From: Antedon mediterranea
Taxonomy: Eukaryota > Echinodermata > Crinoidea > Comatulida > Antedonidae
Direction: 5' to 3'
Length of the DNA stretch: 64,000 nucleotides
Assembly: GCF_964355755.1 (NCBI RefSeq)
Contig: NC_092676.1
Coordinates: 6,492,288 to 6,556,287 of the forward strand
A program made the translations under genes and the position numbers. The notes below the pieces were generated by a model that did not search any database, was not told the origin of the DNA, and saw nothing but the letters and a program-made list of their open reading frames with translations. Of the stretch, positions 57,701 to 64,000 are shown one piece after another; position 1 is the first letter of the stretch; the number at the start of each line of letters is the position of its first letter.

Positions 57701-60700
57701 GCAGGTTTGTTTCTATATAAAATTAATAATATAAATAATGAATGTTTATGAGTGGAATAGTACAAATAATTTCATGAGGTGGAAGATTTTGAGTGGGTTT
57801 TCGAATTGTGTTGTTTAAAAATAGGCGGCTCTTTTGGGCTTCACAGGAGGTTGTTCACAGTAATTTTTCTTGAGATTTATTTTTTTTTCATACAAAAAAA
57901 AGTACTATTTCATGATCGTTAAATAGTATACTATTGCAAGCCATGTGACCAACAATCGTCCAATCAAATGACAGGAATTTATTTAGGTGTTACTTTATAA
58001 AAACTATTGATTGCTAAGTATACTTTTTCTTTGAGCTACTAGAATACTGTAGTGTTTAAAACAATTTAAAACTGTGTCTTGGAAATAGAAAATATTGTTT
58101 TGCATAGTAATGCCCTCTATAATTTTGGGGATTAAAATTACATTTGGCTGGAAGAAAATGTAGCATCTTCTAGCTTCTAATTTTTAATATCTTTACTTTT
58201 TTTTATTTCAGGCCCTAGTGTGCAGTTTATGGAAAGTACAAATGCAACCAAACTGGGTGAACAAAACGTAAATATAGCGGTAAGTTAAATCCAGTTCCAT
58301 CCAGTTTCAAACTATTCTACTGCAACATGTGTGATTTTATAGGTAACTTCTGTGTTAAGTTTACGAGGCATTAATAAAAGATGTTAAAATGATTTATAAA
58401 TTTATTTATTTTTTTCGCAGACTGGTCCATTCTCACTCAGATCGCCTGCTTTTTCTAGATTTAATCAACAACTTTGGTTAACTGCATTGTTTTATATTAA
58501 AAAGGGAACTGGTAAGCTATACATCTTAATTATATTATTTATTATTTGAATTTAATTGTCTTTCTATTCTAAGAGGTTACTATACTGTATGCCACTCATA
58601 CCATGTTTTTGTTATTGTTCGGTGTTACACACTAAGAATAGCCCACTAAATTCGTAAACCTGTGGGTCCTTCTGTTAGTTAATTAAGCAGTACACCTCCA
58701 GACAATTGCCTACTTATTTTCGAAGAGTGTATTGCGTTATTTAACATGCACATGAGCCATGTTGCACACAACCAACAGCTTAACATCTCATCCGAAAAGA
58801 CGGTATACGCTACAGTATACATATATTCTAACCAGCAAGTTGGAACACATGGAGAGCGTCAATAGATAGAGTTTGTTGTCTATTATTACAACAAATCTGA
58901 TCAGCACATTAAGAAGTTTCTAAAAATTCTAAAGCCATTATTGAAAATAGATTCGGAAGAAAATGGCACTTCTATGATTCGTAACTACGTGCTTGACAAA
59001 CTTAGAGTACAACTTTACATCCATTATTGATATTACTATTAAATATTCATAACGTAAACGCAAATGAAATATGTCAAGAAGAAATGAGTACGCTTTAGAA
59101 ATAAGGTCAGTTGTCGGCAATCGTTTAAAGCTACACTCTCGGGAAGTTTAAAATTGTAAAATTGTTATTTGATGGTACAGTTGGACAATTATTGATCAGA
59201 GGTGAAGTTAGGAGACTCTGATGAGACTTTTAAAGTGATATTTGCCGACTTTATGCAGTATTATTTTAAAAAATATGTCTTGTGCTTTACTAAGAAACTT
59301 TAAAAAAAATTCTTTTATTAATATTGTCAGTATTTTTTAGGTAATATTTATAAAAAATATAGTAACAAAATATGTTTTTAATTAGATAATACTGGATGAG
59401 GCTTAAGCTCGGTCCACACTATTCAATTCAATTTCTTTATTGCTGCGAATGCCATCAAGGGCTAATATCCGCTTAAACATACTGTACTACATCATACAAA
59501 CATATATATATATATATATAAATCATCATCAAATTATTCTACTGCAGTTACTGCAGAATTAATTTGTTTCAATTTAGTTAGAGATTTATTTTGGCATTTT
59601 GTAATATGGTGTGTATGACAATAACAAAATTCCTTCGAAATAAACAGCATAAAATTTATTAAATGTATATTTCTAAAGTTTAATAAAATCTCAAACCGGT
59701 CTTAAATTGTTAATCATAGTAGACAAGAATAGAAATGGGCAGCTTTAAAAGGAAATCTCTCCGATCAATTATCCAAAGATTTTCATTTCAAAATCCCTTT
59801 CATGATCATAGAATACTACATCAAATTAACTAAAGTGTCAATGGCAGTAACATTTATAAAATATGTATCAAATTGCCAAACATATTCAGTTTAGTAAGAT
59901 CAGTATGTTGTATACAGTGTAGCCACTGACGATGTTGTTGCTCAATACCTTTAGTGATGTTAAAGAGGCAGTGAGTTAAGTTCTGTATTGGGTTGTTTAT
60001 GCCATTATTAATGATTTGACATTTTTTTTTCCTATTTTCATATTCATAAATAGTTATTTTCTCGTAGCAGAAACAGGCATTCTAGTCTCAATGTACTTAA
60101 TGTTTCTGATATTGATCACTGTACTGTACTGTATGTACCCTGTATTTCCAAATTCTGAAGTTTGGTTCTCACACTCTAACTAAAGCTTGCTTTCCACAAG
60201 GTCCATTAGCATAATCCATCACTTCTGATTGGTCAAATTATGGTGCGCTATACTGTACGTCCTTGTGTTTCGTCCTAGTGAAAACCAAGCTTTGTGTACT
60301 ATAGAATCTTGTCATCCATCGAATACCTACATTGTCATGTACCCTATTACTAAATACACAGTGACATTTTGACATTTCGATCCATTTCGACAATCAGTGT
60401 ATCTGAGTTGACTTGTAATGCACTGATTAATCTCCACCATAGTTCAATTATCGTCGCTATAGTAACTATGGATCTCGGAGGAATTGTGATGTGTACTCAT
60501 TTAATTGCAAAAAAGAAGACAAACAAATATTGAGATTTTACTATGCTTGGAATTTGTGTGTCAGATTGAGAAAAATAATATTAAGTACTAACAATAATAT
60601 TTTATTGTTTGAAGGTTTGAATTATGTACACTGTAGGCCCACTATAGTGGTTTCTATAATATAACATGATTTTAAATTGCAATTAGAAATATTAGTAGTA

Positions 60701-62878
60701 TAATTTTTGCAGTTTTTAAAATTCATAACGAAGGATTGGAAATATTTATTTTTTTGTTGTTGAATATGTCATTTTATTATCCATTTTGAACAAAAATTGA
60801 AGTGAAAACTAATTATTTATTTACCTGAAAAAAAAACTTTAATTTAAAGCAAAACAATAGACAAATTGCCAATTAGTTTTTGGTTGAATTTGACCATTTA
60901 TTTTGTCATTTTATATGATAAAACATTTTTTTTTTTCAATTGAAGGGATTTACTTAAATATTAAAACTACAAAATAACCTATTTAACCTATAAGTCTGAT
61001 TTAATTTATCTTCATTTTTCATATTTTTGGAAGACAATACATCTTGAAAGTAAGAATTCAAATCAAATGTTTTATACTGTAATAATATTTCCGACAGGTT
61101 CTGACACTTAAAAATTACATTTTTTTATTTTCACTCTTGTAAAAAATAGGTATTCTTTAAAATCAATAATGTATCACATCAGGAATTTTCTCGTGCAAAA
61201 ATAAATCTGAAATTCATCTGTTGAATATTTTATGATAACCATCTTCAAAACATCAAAAGAAAAATTTCATCAGCTTTATCTTAAAAATATTTCTTCCTAT
61301 AAAAACATATTTTGTTATATCAACGATTGATTTGTGTCCTTGCTATTGGGTAAGGTTACATCTCTCGATTCTACTATCAAACTTTACATTGCGATGTTGT
61401 TTGCTATTAGACGTGAGAAGATGTTAGAAATTGAAATACTGAGAAAAACCTATGATCTGTCATATAGATTAAATTACACATTTAGTTTCATGTTTCATGA
61501 TGAAAACTTTGCGTTCGTGTATTGAATGTTCTGAAGATGGGTTAAATTTGATGAGTGTCTATTTCAAAAAAATAGATAAAGATGCTAATTGAAAAGAAAC
61601 GAATATTCTAGTCGGCATTTCTCATTTAAATAATTAATTCTGATTTGAATAATCATACACTACATACACTCACTATTTGTTGGAATGTCCAAACATAACG
61701 TTTCGAGATTACAAAAGCTTCAGAACCGGGCTGCCAGGTTAATTTACCAAGTACCTATGTTTGTTAGTTCTAGACCTCTGCTTTATGAATTGCATTGGCT
61801 ACCTGTTGAAAGTAGAATCACTTTTAAAGTGTTACTTCATGTCTACAATTGTATAAATAATAATGCGCCCTGTTATCTGAGCAATCTCTTACGGGTGTAT
61901 AGATGTGCTAAGAGAGGCCTGAGGTCCGAGATAGATCACACTAGATTGGATCACTGTCTCGAAAAGTGGACCTCTGGAAATAATACTTTCTCAAAATTTG
62001 GACCGGTGATGTGGAACGAACTCCCGTCTGTGATCCGGGAACAAACCACGGTTTTAAAATTTAAAAAAGCCCTCAAAACACTATTTCCTAAGAAGTGACT
62101 CATTGTTGGGTGTGCTGATGTAAAGCCCTTTGATCATTTTATACTAATTTGGAAAAGCGCTATATAAATAAAATAATAATAATAATAATACACTCTTTTT
62201 GGAATCTGGCGGCAGGACAATGTAAGGTTTACAATTGATAATGCACTTTTTCTTAAGCTGCTCTGTCTACAAGTCTATCAAACTTTATGTGACAAAAAAT
62301 GTGATCTGCCCAAATATAGTTAGTGATACAGTATTGCTAAATATGGTGGTGGTATGACATCATCATGTCCATATATGGGCACATCATATTTGTTGTCGCA
62401 TAAAGTTTGATAGTGTAGACAGAGCTTTAGTCACTCTGTGCACTTTAAATACATTTAAGGAAAGGCCAATGTATTTTATTTTCTTATCTGAGCCAAAGCT
62501 CTGAATAATATTTATACCTGTAGTCAATTGGTCAAACGTGTACGTTTTTGTGTAGGTGGAGACTGATGACACAAATGAGGTCCAAGGACAGTGCAATCGT
62601 TAAAGAATATTAATTAGTCCCACGGTCAAATCTAGAGCATGATTGGTCAGAAAAATATCCTCATTAAATTCTAAGAGCATGTACTGTACAGTAGCTATAA
62701 ATTTGTTTCCGTTTTCTATTTCAAAATATAATTGATGATTTTTTTTTTTGCAGGGGAAAACATAGAAAAAAATTTTATCTTAAGTGTAGAACTACAAGGG
62801 CAGAATGAAGATAGTATTGTTGAACCTTTGAGCACAGATACATTCAATCATACTAGAACATTACGTTGCAGGCATGAG
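48706..62878 (+). CDS. TMEM181: TMEM181, first five coding exons (gene runs off the window)
   Basis: Exons: 48706-48842, 57601-57704, 58212-58279, 58421-58511, 62754-62878; GT/AG throughout, 175 residues so far, ending in phase 0 before a GTAAG donor. The start MDALGYAYYSPPWKTKLREA parallels the human N-terminus. MRLYTLTKREFVLVFVAFF at 50-68 matches human MRLYTLSKRHFVLVFVVFF, and FNQQLWLTALF and NHTRTLRC match its lumenal part. A signal-anchor helix spans about 60-79. Likely N-glycosylation sites are N91 (NAT) and N165 (NHT). TMEM181 is a multi-pass membrane protein with a lumenal domain followed by a Wntless-like seven-helix region; that part lies beyond this window. Intron 1 is 8.8 kb and carries tRNA genes and repeats. 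It is not broken as far as can be seen. Confidence 0.92.
49190..49395. repeat. GGGACAC-type dispersed repeat
   Basis: CTCTATTAAGGGGACACCTT, AGTGGTGTCCACTTAATTGA and two copies of GGCGTTGGAC/GACGTTGGAC words with ACAGAAAGTGTCTC and ACAGAAAGTGCACC. Same family as near 2760 and 28060. Confidence 0.5.
49841..50009. mobile_element. MITE family B
   Basis: It begins ACAGCTCTGTCTACACTATG and ends GATAGTGTAGACAGTGCTTT. The interior has GTGCCCAAATATG and ATGGGCACATCACATTTTTT. Confidence 0.85.
50250..50525. repeat. 32-bp tandem repeat
   Basis: TTGATTAGTATTAATATTAG followed by TATTGAATAATA recurs every 32 bp, about eight near-identical times. Homogeneous, hence young. It lies in TMEM181 intron 1. Confidence 0.9.
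50655..50772. mobile_element. MITE family A, degenerate copy
   Basis: AAGCGCAACGCAAG, CGTGATTGGTCAAATC, CGTGCTTGCGTTGCGTC and TTGGAATCAACC are family A words in order; the termini are eroded. Confidence 0.6.
51206..51668. repeat. 21-bp minisatellite, open in both strands
   Basis: The unit contains AAATGCCTAATGTTTACAAT and repeats about 22 times, with a TTTATCATT variant interspersed. The period is a multiple of three and the unit has no stop in one frame of each strand, so it yields repetitive open frames (MFTIKCL-like plus, IRHLIVN-like minus). No start context or splice sites suggest translation. Confidence 0.92.
52118..52200 (+). tRNA. tRNA-Leu(UAA), copy 1
   Basis: 83 nt, type 2. The acceptor stem AGTACGG pairs fully with CCGTACT. 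A box TGGCCGAGTGG, anticodon loop CTTAAGT giving UAA, long variable arm (TGGACGTATGTCC), B box GGTTCGAACCC. No intron and no encoded CCA. TTTT lies a few bases downstream. Same strand as TMEM181, inside its intron 1. Confidence 0.95.
52277..52359 (+). tRNA. tRNA-Leu(UAA), copy 2
   Basis: Identical in all functional parts to copy 1 and exactly 159 bp downstream of it; flanks are also near-identical (GCGTTTGTTACAACA upstream). Downstream AATTTTAAG provides a Pol III stop. Confidence 0.95.
52436..52518 (+). tRNA. tRNA-Leu(UAA), copy 3, possibly decaying
   Basis: Starts again 159 bp on. Two changes lie in the anticodon arm: G-to-A makes an A-C mismatch in the stem, and the base after the anticodon is A instead of G. 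The downstream sequence lacks a run of four T close by. It may be weakly used or a pseudogene. Confidence 0.75.
52557..52578 (+). pseudogene. tRNA-Leu 5' fragment, copy 4
   Basis: AGTACGGTGGCTGAG repeats the first 15 bases of the tRNA with one change, then diverges. It sits at the end of the array, 121 bp after copy 3 starts rather than 159. Confidence 0.7.
52579..53660. other. TMEM181 intron 1, no feature seen
   Basis: Unique-looking intron sequence with several TAGGCCTA words (near 52643, 53450 and 53625). No gene. Confidence 0.4.
53661..53893 (+). mobile_element. LINE 3' fragment, part 1 (interrupted)
   Basis: Nearly identical to 61796-62030 of the other LINE copy, from CTACCTGTTGAAAGTAGAAT to the GTCTG where the inserted element begins. 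A two-base insertion and a few changes break the frame. It resumes at 55791. Confidence 0.9.
53894..55790. mobile_element. 1.9-kb non-autonomous TIR element inserted in the LINE
   Basis: The ends CAGGGCTCGCAGAATC and GATTCTGCAAGCCCTG are inverted repeats with one mismatch. GTCTG flanks both sides as a 5-bp target duplication. Sub-terminal GGTTGCCC and CGGGCAA words also occur in both orientations. The CAGGG start is hAT-like, although most hAT elements duplicate 8 bp. I recognise no transposase. Two GC-richer patches (about 54590-54880 and 55390-55660) might be captured sequence. Confidence 0.88.
55791..55965 (+). mobile_element. LINE 3' fragment, part 2
   Basis: It continues from GTCTGTGATCCGGGAACAAA through the last codons (ALKTHLFPKE-like) to GCGCTATATAAATAAAATAA and an AAT tail. 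Together with part 1 it matches 61796-62195. Confidence 0.9.
55966..56961. other. TMEM181 intron 1, no feature seen
   Basis: AT-rich intron with a C homopolymer near 56310. No gene or clear repeat. Confidence 0.4.
56962..57109. mobile_element. MITE family B
   Basis: It begins TTAAGCTCTGTCTACACTAT and ends GAGTAGACAGAGCTTTA. Interior GTGATGTACCCAAATATGG. About 490 bp before TMEM181 exon 2. Confidence 0.85.
59406..59525. repeat. MITE B end fragment and TA microsatellite
   Basis: TAAGCTCGGTCCACACTATT is a family B terminus without a partner. A TA dinucleotide run lies at about 59503-59520. Confidence 0.5.
60181..60292. mobile_element. MITE family A, short copy
   Basis: It begins TAAAGCTTGCTTTCCACAAG and ends CGTCCTAGTGAAAACCAAGC, with CTTCTGATTGGTCAAATTAT inside. 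Confidence 0.65.
60720..61047. mobile_element. MITE family C, degenerate copy
   Basis: TCATTTTATTATCCATTTTG, ACAAAAATTGAAGTGAAAAC, GCCAATTAGTTTTTGGTTG and GGAAGACAATACATCTTGAA follow the family C order. Confidence 0.65.
61685..62195 (+). mobile_element. LINE 3' fragment (CR1/L2-like ORF2 C-terminus)
   Basis: Encodes the region after the reverse transcriptase core: LQKLQNRAARLIYQ, LLYELHWLPVESRITFKVLL, NNAPCYLSNLLRVY and FSKFGPVMWNELPSVIRE, then a frame end at 62098. The 3' end has GCGCTATATAAATAAAATAA and an AAT tail. It is 5' truncated, lies in TMEM181 intron 4, and is the uninterrupted counterpart of 53661-55965. Confidence 0.9.
62253..62429. mobile_element. MITE family B
   Basis: It begins TTAAGCTGCTCTGTCTACAA and ends GATAGTGTAGACAGAGCTTT. 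Interior ATGACATCATCATGTCCATA. It lies in TMEM181 intron 4. Confidence 0.85.
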
Positions 62879-63266
62879 GTAAGATGGGTTCTTCAATTAC
62901 TGCATGAAATCGAGATACTGCAGTAGAATAATCTCCAGATGAATTATATATAATCGTACAACAGATGAATTCTGAAACTTTTACACTTCAATAATGTATG
63001 AACTATGATTTTGTTTATGAGGTAGTCACTGCAATAATACAATTGAATTGTATTATTTATGCAAAACAAGCTTGCTAAATAACAGCACACATTACCAACA
63101 GGTTTTCAATAATAAACAAAATATATTTAGTAGAATTATTTTTGACATGGTCCATTTTAATAGGATTTTGTTTCTATAAATCATTTTAAATAAATAGCAA
63201 AAATTATTTTTTTTTATTATAATAACTTATTAACATAAGGCTCCTTTCTTTATGAATTTGTTTTTA

Positions 63267-63413
63267 AGCTTGGTTCCCACTAGAGACGCAATGCATTGAC
63301 GTAGATGGAGTGCAAGCGAGTTGACCAATGGCAGGCGATAGTTTGAATAATCCATTGCTTGTGATTGGTAAAATCACTCACTTGCGTTGCTTCTTTAGTG
63401 GGAACCAAGCATT
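63267..63413. mobile_element. MITE family A, source of the terminal array
   Basis: It begins AAGCTTGGTTCCCACTAGAG and ends TTAGTGGGAACCAAGCATTA. Its right end forms part of every unit of the array that follows. Confidence 0.88.
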
Positions 63414-64000
63414 ATTAACAATGAAATCTTAAGAATTTACACTCAAATTTAGACTTTCTTTTAAAACTAATATTAAATCACTCACTTGTGTTGCTTCTTT
63501 AGTGGGAACCGAGCATTAGTAACAATGAAATATTAAGAATTTACTGTACACTCAAATTTAGACTTTCTTTAAAACTAATATTAAATCACTCGTGTTGCTT
63601 CTTTAGTAGGAACCAAGCATTAGTAACAATGAAATCTTAAGAATTTACACTCAAATTTAGACTTTCTTTTAAAACTAATATTAAATCACTCACTTGCGTT
63701 GCTTCTTTAGTGGGAACCAAGCATTAGTAACAATGAAATCTTAAGAATTTACACTCAAATTTAGACTTTCTTTTAAAACTAATATTAAATCACTCACTTG
63801 CGTTGCTTCTTTAGTGGGAACCAAGCATTAGTAACAATGAAATCTTAAGAATTTACACTCAAATTTAGACTTTCTTTTAAAACTAATATTAAATCACTCA
63901 CTTGTGTTGCTTCTTTAGTAGGAACCAAGCATTAGTAACAATGAAATCTTAAGAATTTACACTCAAATTTAGACTTTCTTTTAAAACTAATATTAAATCA
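63374..64000. repeat. 104-bp tandem array built on a MITE end, continues off the window
   Basis: TTCTTTAGT recurs at 63391, 63495, 63599, 63703, 63807 and 63911, a constant 104-bp spacing. Each unit holds about 40 bp of the family A right end (ATCACTCACTTGCGTTGCTT and GTGGGAACCAAGC) and about 64 bp of flank (AACAATGAAATCTTAAGAAT). Units differ at few positions. Confidence 0.95.

Overview
This is eukaryotic, AT-rich, intron-rich nuclear DNA from an animal. The four multi-exon genes and one intronless gene have clear vertebrate counterparts (PRSS23-like, C11orf65/MFI, transgelin, HUNK, TMEM181). The palindrome TAGGCCTA is very frequent, and there are many short palindromic DNA transposons. I would guess a marine deuterostome invertebrate such as an echinoderm or other ambulacrarian. 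That placement is an impression, not proof.

Layout: 1-10.4 kb is gene-free and holds SINEs, MITEs and a degenerate AACGTAA-rich repeat. At 10.40-11.57 kb (minus strand) is an intronless secreted serine protease of the PRSS23/PRSS35 family. At 13.28-20.53 kb (plus) is an 11-exon gene for a long C11orf65/MFI-like IQ-motif protein; its introns hold a 182-bp-period minisatellite and a 1.2-kb foldback element. 20.5-27.2 kb is intergenic. At 27.4-38.4 kb (plus) is a transgelin gene with two alternative last exons. At 40.71-46.23 kb (plus) is a seven-exon HUNK-like AMPK-related kinase. At 48.71 kb to beyond the window end (plus) are the first five coding exons of TMEM181. TMEM181 intron 1 carries three tandem tRNA-Leu(UAA) copies, two minisatellites and a transposon nested in a LINE. 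The window ends in a 104-bp tandem array.

The genes do not form an operon or one pathway; they are independent housekeeping, muscle/cytoskeletal and signalling genes. All exon joins were made by hand from GT/AG sites and phase. The MFI, transgelin and kinase CDSs close in frame, and the TMEM181 segment stays in frame to the window end.

The most unusual region is the kinase gene. Exon 5 is enclosed by a perfect 53-bp inverted repeat that starts 5 nt after the exon 4 donor and ends 7 nt before exon 6. Exon 2 lies between the two complementary parts of one MITE family and has GG where the acceptor AG should be. The start codon is preceded, 2 nt upstream, by an ATG-TAA start-stop element. Other points of interest are the transgelin alternative last exons with paired CArG-like boxes, a 1.9-kb TIR element with a 5-bp target duplication whose empty site is also in the window, and a 3' tail shared by SINEs and LINEs.
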